Below the pieces are notes generated by a model. The model ran no database searches. It saw only the letters and a program-made list of their open reading frames with translations, and was not told the DNA's origin. 39,306 bases of DNA from the NCBI GenBank assembly GCA_001781465.1, contig MFLD01000036.1, positions 15,816 to 55,121 on the forward strand, given 5' to 3'. Position 1 is the first letter of the stretch. Each line of letters opens with the position of its first letter. Positions 1-8,976 of this stretch are shown in pieces. Origin of the DNA: Candidatus Kaiserbacteria bacterium RIFCSPHIGHO2_02_FULL_49_16. Its GTDB lineage: Bacteria; Patescibacteriota; Minisyncoccia; Phycocordibacterales; UBA2100. The translations under genes were made by a program, and so were the position numbers.

Positions 1-1488
1 ATGGAAGAAACGAATCCGAAAGACACCACAGCAAACCCCGCCACAGGAACTAATACCGCGCCGGCCGCGTCTCAAGACGTGTCAGTTGATAATGCCGACG
101 TCAACAAGGCGGCTAGTACTATAGAAGAGCACGTGGTGCTTTCTGCCTCGATAGTTCCTGTCCCGCCCGCCCGCAAAATCCAGCCTATTTCTGTTATTCA
201 TTCTGCTCAGACTCCCATTAAAATTCCTGATCCGCATCAACCAATACAATCGACCCCAGCGCCGATACCTGCGATACAAAACGTTCATGATGAAGCGAAG
301 ATAACGCCACCAGTTAGCGATACACCCGCTCCAACCGCAACAACACCGCCAGCGCCAAAAACTCTTCGAGCGGATATAGCGAATATCATCGGCAAGATAA
401 AACTGCCAGAACGAATAACGGTCAAACTGAGTGCGGGGAAAGCAAAACCTCCGGCGCCGCCTTCGCCTCCACCAACAATTCCCCCTGTCCCAGAAAAAGA
501 AATAAAGAATATTGGAACGGTGTCCGCGGGTGACGCGCCCGCGCAAGCGGCGCTCCAGAGTGAAAACGTAAAAAGGGAAGAAAAGGAGCCCGCGTCTTCC
601 ATCGTTTCAGTGCACACGCTAAAAGACGATCTGCAAACCGTCGTGCGCGATAAGAAAATGTCGATTGTGCGGGCTGTCGCGCTTGAAACAGAAAAAAAGA
701 GGGGGCAGGAACACCTGGCAGATACTAATCCCGCGTCTGAGAGAGCGCGTTCTCGCAAAGCGATCGGAATCGCGTTTGTTGTTGTGATTCTGCTTACGCT
801 CTCTACCATCGCATTTGTCGGAGTGAGGTTCGTCTTAGAACAAAGCGCCGGAAACGCAGTGCCTGCCGCCGCTCCCGCTCTCATCTTCTCCGAAAAAACG
901 GTCGTATTACCGCGGGAAACAAAAACAGGGGCTGATTTAAAACAAACATTGCTTGCTGGAGAGCGCAACTTAGAAAACATACAGCTTGGAGCGATTATCC
1001 GCATAGTTCCCACGTTTTCGCAGACAGAACCGGATGGTACCGAGACTCAACGGGCCGATAGCATAGGAGATTTTCTTACTGCAATTGAGGCGCGGGCATC
1101 TGCGGAGTTGGCCCGTTCTTTCCGCGGCGATTTTTTCCTTGGACTTCATCAGACTGTTGATAAGCTTTCTCCGGTCATCATTATTCCAGTGACTTCTTAC
1201 GAGCGCGCGTTTGCCGGCATGCTTGCATGGGAACCGACAATGAATAGCGACCTCTCTCCGATATTTACTCCCATCTCGCCTCAAATCGTGAACGAACAAG
1301 GGGTATTGGTTGAAAGACACTTCCAGGATTCACTCATAAACAACTATGACGTGCGCGTGCTGAAAGATGACGCGGGCGCCACGAAGCTTCTGTACTCGTT
1401 TCCTACTCGCGCGATACTAATCATTTCGGAAAGCCAATATTCTTTCACAGAGGCATTAAGCCGCCTGCGCGCGAGCCGGCAACTTTAG
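1..1488 (+). CDS. Hypothetical membrane protein: Pro/Ala-rich N-terminal half, one TM helix, extracytoplasmic C-terminal domain
   Basis: Long ORF; hydrophobic segment IGIAFVVVILLTLSTIAFVGVRFVL; low-complexity Pro-rich N-terminus. Starts at base 1, so the true start may lie upstream. Confidence 0.75.
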   Translation: MEETNPKDTTANPATGTNTAPAASQDVSVDNADVNKAASTIEEHVVLSASIVPVPPARKIQPISVIHSAQTPIKIPDPHQPIQSTPAPIPAIQNVHDEAKITPPVSDTPAPTATTPPAPKTLRADIANIIGKIKLPERITVKLSAGKAKPPAPPSPPPTIPPVPEKEIKNIGTVSAGDAPAQAALQSENVKREEKEPASSIVSVHTLKDDLQTVVRDKKMSIVRAVALETEKKRGQEHLADTNPASERARSRKAIGIAFVVVILLTLSTIAFVGVRFVLEQSAGNAVPAAAPALIFSEKTVVLPRETKTGADLKQTLLAGERNLENIQLGAIIRIVPTFSQTEPDGTETQRADSIGDFLTAIEARASAELARSFRGDFFLGLHQTVDKLSPVIIIPVTSYERAFAGMLAWEPTMNSDLSPIFTPISPQIVNEQGVLVERHFQDSLINNYDVRVLKDDAGATKLLYSFPTRAILIISESQYSFTEALSRLRASRQL

Positions 1489-1538
1489 ACGCTGAAATTG
1501 CCTAGCCACTTTCTGCCCTTTCATGTATTATTGCAAGC

Positions 1539-1907
1539 ATGAAACACATAAAATCGGAGGAATTGGTTGAACTGCGCGCGCAATTGGATGCTGAATTAGA
1601 TGCTCTTCAGGAGGAACTTGCTTCACACGGCAAAGCGGCTCCGGAAAGCGGAGACTGGCAGGGAACGACTGGCGGTCTTGTCGGCGAAGAAGCTGATCCA
1701 AACGACGCGGCAGACCAGATGGAAGAACTGGCCACGAATGTGCCTCTCGTTGAAGAACTCGAGAAAAGATACAAGGATGTCGCATCGGCGCTCCAAAATA
1801 TGGAGAAGGGAACCTATGGAATTTGCGAGGACTGCGAGGATGCGATTCCAATGGACAGATTGCGGGCTAACCCTGCGGCGCGAACTTGCATAACGCATAG
1901 CAAATAA
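1539..1907 (+). CDS. DksA/TraR family zinc-finger protein
   Basis: C-terminal motif YGICEDCEDAIPMDRLRANPAARTCITH resembles the DksA/TraR zinc finger (C-x2-C...C-x2-H form). Confidence 0.85.
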   Translation: MKHIKSEELVELRAQLDAELDALQEELASHGKAAPESGDWQGTTGGLVGEEADPNDAADQMEELATNVPLVEELEKRYKDVASALQNMEKGTYGICEDCEDAIPMDRLRANPAARTCITHSK

Positions 1908-1942
1908 TGCATAGTAAGTGGTGCGTAGTTAGTAGTCAGTAG
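1894..1942 (-). repeat. Heptad array overlapping the dksA-like stop codon
   Basis: CTACTGA CTACTAA CTACGCA CCACTTA CTATGCA TTATTTG CTATGCG, 7 units without indel; TAA stop at 1905-1907 lies inside. Confidence 0.85.
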
Positions 1943-1984
1943 TGGAGGAGTAGCATCCAAGCCTGTAATGGGTATTAAAGTAAG

Positions 1985-2141
1985 TCGGCTCAGAAGAAAT
2001 CTTCTGAGCCGAAATACATTTAAAAATTAAATATTTCAATATCTAATTCTTAAATGTACTCAAGGAGCAATGCGAATCGCAAGATTCGCGTTAGGATAGC
2101 TCTCGCTATCCTTTCTTTTTTTCAGATCGAATTTCGATCTG
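1985..2141. other. Run of five consecutive stem-loops in an intergenic region
   Basis: Inverted repeats read by eye: 1985-2012 (12-bp stem, AAAT loop), about 2014-2057 (tacatttaa/ttaaatgta), 2072-2089 (gcgaatc-GCAA-gattcgc), 2093-2112 (aggatagc-tctc-gctatcct then T-run), 2123-2141 (cagatcga-att-tcgatctg). Confidence 0.75.
2093..2122 (+). terminator. Candidate Rho-independent terminator
   Basis: Perfect 8-bp stem aggatagc/gctatcct with 4-nt loop followed by ttcttttttt. Confidence 0.65.
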
Positions 2142-2248
2142 CTGTATACATTATCCGACGATTCCTTGAAATTAGTCTGATATTATGTATTATTAGTATG
2201 ACAAATCGAATAAATGGCTCTATACAGGGTTATTAAAGGATTAGATAA

Positions 2249-3013
2249 TTGTCGGAAAATATGTACAAAAAGGAACTTATGGGCGCGGGGCTTACGCACA
2301 AGCAAGCGCAGGTGTATGTCGCTTGCTTGGAAGCTGGCCCATCCAAGATTCCGCAAATCGCCAGCTTGTCTCAAATAAAAAGAACTACGGTCTACGGGAT
2401 AGTGGAAGAATTGGAGGCATTAGACCTCGTCAAAAGCAGTTACAATGGAAAACAGAAGCTCTATGAGGCGCAAGACCCGGCACTTATCCTCTCGATGCTG
2501 GAGGAGAGGAAGAGGCGAATGACTGAAATCCTGCCTGGGCTCACTAATTTGTTCATCACGCATCGCGTGCGCCCGAAAATCTCTTTTTTCGAAGGGCGGG
2601 AAGGAGTAAGAAAAATTTATGACGATGTTCTCGAATGTAAATCAAAAGAGGTCAAACAGGTCGTACGCGTACGGCAGCATAACGAGGCTGTGGGCGATGC
2701 ATTTATTAAGGAGTTTATTAGAAAGAGAGTCGCGCGCGGTATTGTCACGCACAATCTTCATCCAAAGCATGGGGACCTTTATACAAATGAGCGGGGAATG
2801 GAGGACCTGAAGCGCAAGCGATTCGTGCGCTATCTTCCCCCGTCCGTTTTTTATGCGGCCATAATCATGATTTACGACCACAAAGTGGCAATGGTCTCGA
2901 CTAAGGAAGAAAATTTCGGTTTCATAATTGAAAGCAAGGAATTCTCGAACACGATAAGCGCATACTTCGATTTCATGTGGGGACTTGGGTCAAAAGAACC
3001 GGACCTTTCGTGA
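2249..3013 (+). CDS. TrmB-like HTH transcriptional regulator
   Basis: N-terminal wHTH (LTHKQAQVYVACLEAGPSKIPQIASLSQIKRTTVYGIVEELEALDLV) plus C-terminal effector-like domain; TTG start with upstream aaagga. Confidence 0.8.
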   Translation: MSENMYKKELMGAGLTHKQAQVYVACLEAGPSKIPQIASLSQIKRTTVYGIVEELEALDLVKSSYNGKQKLYEAQDPALILSMLEERKRRMTEILPGLTNLFITHRVRPKISFFEGREGVRKIYDDVLECKSKEVKQVVRVRQHNEAVGDAFIKEFIRKRVARGIVTHNLHPKHGDLYTNERGMEDLKRKRFVRYLPPSVFYAAIIMIYDHKVAMVSTKEENFGFIIESKEFSNTISAYFDFMWGLGSKEPDLS

Positions 3014-3038
3014 TTTTAATCCATAGTACAATATCTCC

Positions 3039-4592
3039 GTGGCAGAAAAACAGAAAATTGCTTCCGGTTTCGCACGACTTTTTGGGGCACAGCCCGCGCT
3101 TCCGCGCGCACATGTTGTTTCCGTTGAAACTGACATCACAAAAGGACTTCACGCGTTCACGATAGTCGGGCTTCCAGATAAATCAGTGGAGGAGGCGAAA
3201 GACAGAATCGCATCGGCGATAAAAAACAGCGGGTTTGAGTCGCCGAAGAGAAGCAACAAGAAAATCGTCATTTCGCTAGCCCCTGCCACTTTGAAAAAAG
3301 AGGGTGGGGCTTTTGATTTGCCAATGGCGCTCTCGTTTATGCTTGCATCGGAACAAGTGAAATTTAATCCCGCCGGCAAATTATTTGCCGGAGAACTGGC
3401 GCTAGACGGAGAAGTGCGCGGAATATTGGGCGCGCTTTCAATTGCAATATCTGTTCGCGATAAAGGTTTGAAAGAACTTTTCCTGCCAGAAGAAAATCTG
3501 GAGGAAGCATCTTTGGTTTCCGGCATAACACTCTTCGGCGTAAGCAGTCTCAAAGAGTTGATGGAGCATTTAAATGGCAAAAAGGCCATTGCGCCTTACA
3601 TAAAAAAAGAGCGCTCTCGAGTAGGTGAACAAGAGATTGAAGGGCCGATATTTGACGACATACGAGAACAGAACAGTGCAAAACGAGGCTTGGAAATCGC
3701 GGTTGCTGGACGCCATAACATCGCGCTCTATGGCCCGCCGGGAACAGGCAAAACAATGCTCGCGCGAGCGGCAACCGCGCTTTTGCCGGAATTATCTTTG
3801 GAAGAAGTAATCGAGGTGACGATGATTCACTCACTCGCAGGAACATCGGAAGGCCGCGCGATTGTCCGCGCGCCGTTTCGAAGCCCTCACCACACTTCTT
3901 CGTATGCATCTTTAATCGGTGGCGGTTCATCAAGCCCTCGTCCCGGAGAAGTTACTCTCGCGCACAGGGGCGTATTGTTTTTGGACGAATTTCCTGAATT
4001 TCACCGCGATGTCGTGCAGGCATTGCGAGAACCACTGGAAGACAAGGTGGTTTCAATCTCGCGCGCAAAGGGCTCGGCGATATTTCCGGCGAACTTCATG
4101 CTGATTGCGGCGCTGAACCCTTGCCCCTGCGGATTTTGGGGGACCGCGCGATGCGAATGTATGCCTCACATCGTAGAAAAATATCGCCGTAAAATTTCCG
4201 GCCCCGTTGCCGACAGAATAGACATGTGGGTTTCTGTTGGGGATATCGCGCCCGAAGCTATGGCAATGCGCAAAAGAAAACCGACCGGCGAAACGGAGGC
4301 CGTGCGAGAAAGAATATTGAAAGCCCGCGCAAAACAAAATGAACGATTCGCAGATACGAAAGGCGTCTCTACAAATGCCGATATGAAAGCAAGACAACTA
4401 GATACGCTCGCAAAACTGACACAGAAAGCGGAAGAAACTTTAATCGGCGCGGCTCGCTCTCTAAAACTCTCGCCACGCGGATACCACCGCACCATCAAAC
4501 TCGCCCGCACCGTCGCCGACCTCTCCGGAAGCGACACAATCGAACCAGCGCATATGTTGGAGGCCCTGCAGTACAGAGCGCGTGAATTATGA
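3039..4592 (+). CDS. comM: YifB/ComM family Mg-chelatase-like AAA+ ATPase
   Basis: Walker A GPPGTGKTMLARA, RSPHHTSS motif, NPCPCGFWG; full-length family architecture; GTG start. Confidence 0.92.
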   Translation: MAEKQKIASGFARLFGAQPALPRAHVVSVETDITKGLHAFTIVGLPDKSVEEAKDRIASAIKNSGFESPKRSNKKIVISLAPATLKKEGGAFDLPMALSFMLASEQVKFNPAGKLFAGELALDGEVRGILGALSIAISVRDKGLKELFLPEENLEEASLVSGITLFGVSSLKELMEHLNGKKAIAPYIKKERSRVGEQEIEGPIFDDIREQNSAKRGLEIAVAGRHNIALYGPPGTGKTMLARAATALLPELSLEEVIEVTMIHSLAGTSEGRAIVRAPFRSPHHTSSYASLIGGGSSSPRPGEVTLAHRGVLFLDEFPEFHRDVVQALREPLEDKVVSISRAKGSAIFPANFMLIAALNPCPCGFWGTARCECMPHIVEKYRRKISGPVADRIDMWVSVGDIAPEAMAMRKRKPTGETEAVRERILKARAKQNERFADTKGVSTNADMKARQLDTLAKLTQKAEETLIGAARSLKLSPRGYHRTIKLARTVADLSGSDTIEPAHMLEALQYRAREL

Positions 4593-4906
4593 TCAAACCA
4601 AGAAATAAAGTTAAGGACATTCTTAAACGCGTATGCACGGCGTGTGGCGTGAAAATGCAGATTTTGACTTTCGATAATCGCACCTATACAGGTGGTCACT
4701 TTTTCGGAAAAGTTCCGCTCTTCAGAAAAAAAGAGTGGGATAAATCGTTGAAAGCTGGAGTACGCAAACAACGCATGGGAAGTATACTGATTAATGTTTT
4801 GAAGAAAGACCCCAAGCCGTACAAGTTCGCAGAAAACTGGGAGTGTGAAAAATGCTATCAGCGCGGGTGGATAGTAGAGAAAAGGTACGCGAATCGTAGG
4901 ACTTAA
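4589..4906 (+). CDS. Small protein with CxxC pairs (possible zinc ribbon)
   Basis: ORF overlaps the comM stop (ATGA); CTACG and CEKC motifs. Confidence 0.65.
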   Translation: MIKPRNKVKDILKRVCTACGVKMQILTFDNRTYTGGHFFGKVPLFRKKEWDKSLKAGVRKQRMGSILINVLKKDPKPYKFAENWECEKCYQRGWIVEKRYANRRT

Positions 4907-4920
4907 AGCATTTTCTCAAG

Positions 4921-4966
4921 TTATAAACCATTCTAGTATTTTGCAAAATACTAGAATGGTTTATAA
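4921..4966. promoter_or_regulatory. Perfect 46-bp palindrome over the promoter of the HTH gene (candidate operator)
   Basis: ttataaaccattctagtattttgcaaaatactagaatggtttataa equals its reverse complement; TATAAT at 4962-4967, 6 nt before the ATG at 4974. Confidence 0.8.
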
Positions 4967-4973
4967 TCATCCT

Positions 4974-5270
4974 ATGACAGATAATCCTAACCATATACAT
5001 ACGGGCAACTTCCGAAGACTTGAGCGCGTGGTGAAAGGTTTCGCAAATCATCGACGATTGGAAATACTCCACTTGTTACATAAGGAACCAGAACTTTCCG
5101 TTGAGGATATTTCAGAGCGGCTGAACATCGGGTATGAAAACGCATCCGATCATCTGCGAAAGATGGCAATCGCGGGCCTCATTCTGAAACGCAATGAGGG
5201 TAATAATGTGAGACACAAACTCACGCCTCGCGCGGAATCTATTCTAGTGTTTTGCAAAATACTAGAATAG
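4974..5270 (+). CDS. ArsR-like winged-helix transcriptional regulator
   Basis: FANHRRLEILHLLHKEPELSVEDISERLNIGYENASDHLRKMAIAGLILKRNEGNNVRHKLT. Start at 4974 preferred because the ORF-track start lies inside the palindrome. Confidence 0.82.
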   Translation: MTDNPNHIHTGNFRRLERVVKGFANHRRLEILHLLHKEPELSVEDISERLNIGYENASDHLRKMAIAGLILKRNEGNNVRHKLTPRAESILVFCKILE

Positions 5271-5272
5271 AT
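5237..5272. repeat. Second copy of the ATTCTAGTRTTTTGCAAAATACTAGAAT palindrome, overlapping the HTH gene stop codon
   Basis: atctattctagtgttttgcaaaatactagaatagat, 36 nt with a single mismatch; contains the TAG stop. Confidence 0.8.
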
Positions 5273-5437
5273 AGGACGGGAAATTGAATGGGGAGCGGAG
5301 CGAGGGGTGTAGAGATAATTATCGTTCTCGCGTTAGTCACCAAGCGTGAAAACAAAACCAGTTTCACCCCGCTAATTCCATCAAAAAGTCCCCGAGCACA
5401 AACCCCCGCCTTTCGGCGGGGTGATATTGTATATGTC

Positions 5438-5971
5438 ATGAAACTTGTTTTGCCATCGGTGGAATATAAAGACTCATTCATCGAGGCAGTGAAAGAATTT
5501 CAAGAGGATACTGATTATTCGGACCGAAACAAGCGGTATCGCAGACTTTCGATTTCGGAACTCGAGGGAGATTTTGATTCATTCGTTCAGAAAGAACTGA
5601 GCCATGCGCGCGGTGAAAATATTCGGGAAAGACATGTTCCTTATACGACTTGTTGGCTTGTCGATAATGGTGAATTTGTCGGGCAGGCAAATATTCGTCA
5701 TCGTCTTACCGATAGCCTGCGTCAAATTGGCGGACACATCGGCTATGACATCCGTCCGAGCAAGCGCGGACAAGGGTACGGCAATAAAATCCTCGAGCTC
5801 GCACTCCAGAAAGCGAAGGGGCTCGGGATAAAATGTGCATTGATTACATCCGACATAAGAAACGAGGCCTCTCGCAAGATTATTGAGAAGAACGGCGGCA
5901 TTTTGGAAAATCAAATTCCAAATCCCGAAACGGGGTTCGACACTCTCCGCTATTGGATCGACCTCGAATAA
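5438..5971 (+). CDS. GNAT family N-acetyltransferase
   Basis: IGYDIRPSKRGQGYGNKILELALQKAKGLG...ITSDIRNEASRKIIEKNGG (acetyl-CoA binding motif); start at MKLVLPS. Confidence 0.88.
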   Translation: MKLVLPSVEYKDSFIEAVKEFQEDTDYSDRNKRYRRLSISELEGDFDSFVQKELSHARGENIRERHVPYTTCWLVDNGEFVGQANIRHRLTDSLRQIGGHIGYDIRPSKRGQGYGNKILELALQKAKGLGIKCALITSDIRNEASRKIIEKNGGILENQIPNPETGFDTLRYWIDLE

Positions 5972-5991
5972 TCTTTTCCAACTCCAGCGAA

Positions 5992-6049
5992 AAGACCTGC
6001 TGTTTTTTAACGGTTTGAGTGATTCCTCCGTTAAAAAATAGCAGGTCTT
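5992..6049. terminator. Bidirectional terminator-like hairpin between the convergent GNAT gene and purA
   Basis: aagacctgctgttttttaacgg ... ccgttaaaaaatagcaggtctt, 22-bp stem with one mismatch. Confidence 0.75.
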
Positions 6050-6059
6050 GGAGCGTCCT

Positions 6060-7091
6060 CTATATCCTCTCCTTGCTCTCCGAAAAATAAACCCTGTTTT
6101 TTGAAATGCCGAGTGTTTTCAATCGCTTCACGACAAAATCATTCATCGCTTTTTCAGTTTTGAATTTCAGAACTTTGTTCTTGTCTATCACAGCCCACTG
6201 TTTGACGGCCCGCAGGACATCCACTTTGTTGAAGACGATGTGCGTGACGCCGTTCATTCGAATCGCGCGCTCGAGCGTCTGCATATTCATCCAGTTGCAC
6301 TGACGGCGACGGCCTGTCGTTGAGCCGAATTCCTCGCCGATATCGCCGATTTTGTCGAAGACCTCTCCCTTGGGCTGGAATTTTTTGCTTCCAACATAGG
6401 TCTCATAGATTTTTGCAACACCCCAGACATCGCGGATTGCCGTCGCGGGCAGACCGTTGAGTAACGCCCCCGCCGTCGTGCAGTGAGAAGAAGTTACGAA
6501 CGGGTAATCGCCCCAATCAATATCTAACCCGAATCCCTGCGCGCCCTCGGCGAGGATTTTTACATCTTTTTCCCTCGCACCCCTCGACCCTGCTCGGGGT
6601 AAATACCACTCTTTATATAAATCAACGAGATAGGGTTTTAGAGAGGACACCTTCTCCGCGCGCACGCCGGTGCGTCCGTACTTATCGCGATATGCCGGTC
6701 CGTTTCCGCGGCCGGTCGTGCCGATTTTACCTCCGCCTTTTTTATCTTCTGCTTTATGCGCGTTCGTAATCACATGCGCGTTCCGCGCGATGAATATTTT
6801 GCCCGCGGTTTTGACTCCGCCGTCTTCCAGCATTTTAATTTCGCGAAAAAATTGTGCCGGGTCTACCACGCAACCGGAGCCGATGACGCTCCGCACTCCG
6901 AAAAAAACTCCCGCCGGAATGTGGTGGGTGATAAATTTCTTTCCCTTATGAAAAATCGTGTGCCCCGCGTTGCACCCGCCGTTGTAGCGGAGCACATGAG
7001 TATATTTTTTATTCTTGCACAAAAAGTGGGCGACCTTGCCCTTCCCGCAATCCCCGTATTGGAGATCGACTATGACATCGGTTGTAACCAC
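6060..7091 (-). CDS. purA: Adenylosuccinate synthetase (short form, about 343 aa)
   Basis: VDLQYGDCGKGKVAHFL, YNGGCNAGHTI, GTTGRGNGPAYRDK, EGAQGFGLDIDWGDYPFVTSS. Confidence 0.92.
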   Translation of the reverse strand: MVTTDVIVDLQYGDCGKGKVAHFLCKNKKYTHVLRYNGGCNAGHTIFHKGKKFITHHIPAGVFFGVRSVIGSGCVVDPAQFFREIKMLEDGGVKTAGKIFIARNAHVITNAHKAEDKKGGGKIGTTGRGNGPAYRDKYGRTGVRAEKVSSLKPYLVDLYKEWYLPRAGSRGAREKDVKILAEGAQGFGLDIDWGDYPFVTSSHCTTAGALLNGLPATAIRDVWGVAKIYETYVGSKKFQPKGEVFDKIGDIGEEFGSTTGRRRQCNWMNMQTLERAIRMNGVTHIVFNKVDVLRAVKQWAVIDKNKVLKFKTEKAMNDFVVKRLKTLGISKNRVYFSESKERI

Positions 7092-7143
7092 AGCTGACTC
7101 ATAGTAACACTAATATAAATATTCTCAAAATAAGATGGAATTG

Positions 7144-7196
7144 GAAAGCCCTGTCCAGAAAGCCGCATAGGTGTTTGGCTCGGACAGGGCTTTTTC
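7144..7196 (+). terminator. Terminator-like hairpin
   Basis: ggaaagccctgtcc ... ggacagggctttttc inverted repeat with T-run. Confidence 0.6.
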
Positions 7197-7257
7197 CCGC
7201 ATCTTTGGCGGTGCCTCCTTTCAAAAAAGAATGAACTTGGCTGACTTGCTCGCGGCG

Positions 7258-7476
7258 CTATCCCTTGCCACCAGGACCGACTTTAAAGCCAGGCGTTCCT
7301 GCTTTTGCCCCGCGACCCATGTCGTTTGGGGACATGTGACCGACACGAACCTGGCCTGCAACATATCGCCCTTCCCTCAAGTCTTTTTGCACCAGGGAAA
7401 GGCCCGCAAAGCCCGTGCCGGTGTAACTTGAAGGCGGTGGCGATGCGATGTCTCGTTGTTGCCATTTGTTGCTCAT
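7258..7476 (-). CDS. Small Gly-rich protein of unknown function (72 aa)
   Basis: ORF with GGAGG just upstream of the ATG (ggaggcatcatg on the minus strand). No recognised domain. Confidence 0.4.
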   Translation of the reverse strand: MSNKWQQRDIASPPPSSYTGTGFAGLSLVQKDLREGRYVAGQVRVGHMSPNDMGRGAKAGTPGFKVGPGGKG

Positions 7477-7644
7477 GATGCCTCCACTCAGGTTGTCCCG
7501 CTCATGACGACTTAGTCACCAAAAAGGGCGGGCTGTCGCTAGACTAACCAAAAACTGTCCTTTTGTACAGCGATAAACCTTGGGACATGTAAATAATCGG
7601 CGTTAATCCGCGTGTTTTTCTATCTGCGTAAATCTGCGCTTGAA

Positions 7645-8655
7645 TTAAAACGGATTCCGAATACCATTCCTAATCTCAAAATGCAAATGCGCCCCGGTTG
7701 CTTTGCCGGTCGCGCCGACATAGCCGATGACCTGTCCTCGCACTACGCGCTCGCCGGCATAAACGATGATATCGGAAGCGTGACTATAGAGAGTTTGCGA
7801 GCCGTTGTCGTGCTGGATGACCGTATAGTTTCCGTATCCGCCGTTCCATCCGCCCTCTCTTGCGACAATTACATCGCCGGTTGCCGAAGCGAGAATCGGG
7901 GTGCCCCTCGGCGCGGCGATGTCAACTCCATTGTAGCCGTGAATGCCCTGGCTCTTACGGCCGCCCAAAATAGGACGCAGGTAAAAGCCGTTCTGTTCCT
8001 CGGTTCCTCTCGGCCCGACATTGTATGCGGGCGCCGTCACGCCTGGCTTGCCGGAGCTCGAAGCGGCGGCCGCTATCTCCCCATCGGGGATTATGATTTC
8101 CGCCCCGACCGCAAGGGGTCCCTCGATGCCGTTGTAATTTGCGATTTCCTCCGCATTCCCTCCGTACTTCTTCGCGACGGAAGCAAGCGTGTCGCCTTTC
8201 TTAATCGTGTACTTGATTCCTGTCACTGGCAGAATCGTAAGAATCTGACCCACCTTAAGCGACGACGCCCGCGAAATGTCGTTCGCCCAAAGAATCGTGT
8301 TCGGAGAGACATCAAAAAGCTTGGCAATGCCACTTAAGGTATCACCATTGCGCACCACATAGACGCTTACCGTGCCATTTTTGGGCTTTTCGATGTCGGC
8401 AATGGTTCCCGATGGGCCTTCTTCAGGCATCAAAGCGGAGCCATCTACTATCGTGATATCGCCTCCGCCTCGCCCTGAAGCGGGGTCTATGTTCATCGCG
8501 GGCTTCAAAAGCGCCATATTCTGGACGTTCCCAGTTACTGGCGCTATCTCGTCTTTGGAAATCATTTTGCTAAATGAAGCAAAAAAATCGCTGAAAACGC
8601 CGGCCTTTGCGGTATTTGGGAGAAGAGTACCAACCATAAGAATTAGCGAAATCAA
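7645..8655 (-). CDS. M23 family peptidoglycan DD-metallopeptidase with two LysM domains
   Basis: LysM repeats (YVVRNGDTLSGIAKLFDVS, YTIKKGDTLASVAKKYG); M23 motifs GIHGYNGVDIAAPRGTPI and GATGKATGAHLHFEIR. Confidence 0.9.
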   Translation of the reverse strand: MISLILMVGTLLPNTAKAGVFSDFFASFSKMISKDEIAPVTGNVQNMALLKPAMNIDPASGRGGGDITIVDGSALMPEEGPSGTIADIEKPKNGTVSVYVVRNGDTLSGIAKLFDVSPNTILWANDISRASSLKVGQILTILPVTGIKYTIKKGDTLASVAKKYGGNAEEIANYNGIEGPLAVGAEIIIPDGEIAAAASSSGKPGVTAPAYNVGPRGTEEQNGFYLRPILGGRKSQGIHGYNGVDIAAPRGTPILASATGDVIVAREGGWNGGYGNYTVIQHDNGSQTLYSHASDIIVYAGERVVRGQVIGYVGATGKATGAHLHFEIRNGIRNPF

Positions 8656-8976
8656 AGAAACTGCCGCGGGAACGGTCCGTGTCGTCCGGTATGTCCTCCT
8701 ATGCGCGGACCGTCGTTCCGAGCCAGAGTCCTTTATTGGGGTTGTTATATGCGTTTTTGGCAGGCGGCACGAACAGGGGGTTCAGTCGAAATATGGCTTT
8801 ATATCTTGCTTTTCTAGAAGATAGACCACAAAGGAAAAACGGTAATGCCACCGTGCCCCACAACTGTACCTGTATCCCCCTCGGAGTCAACAGTGTTTGT
8901 ATTTGGCGAGGGGATAACGATTCTGTCAAATTTCAGAGTCGGGCGTGTTATAGTTCGTCGGTTATAGAAAATTTAT

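Noticed and set aside
285-1013. Long antisense ORFs (also 25394-26323, 4166-4771, 18483-19022 and others)
   Set aside because: They overlap well-supported genes on the opposite strand, have Ser/Arg-rich shadow composition and no recognisable domains; high-GC codon usage opens antisense frames.
4941-4973. Upstream start (MQNTRMVYNHP) of the ArsR-like gene
   Set aside because: Encoded by the palindrome covering the promoter; ATG at 4974 fits the -10 and the domain start.
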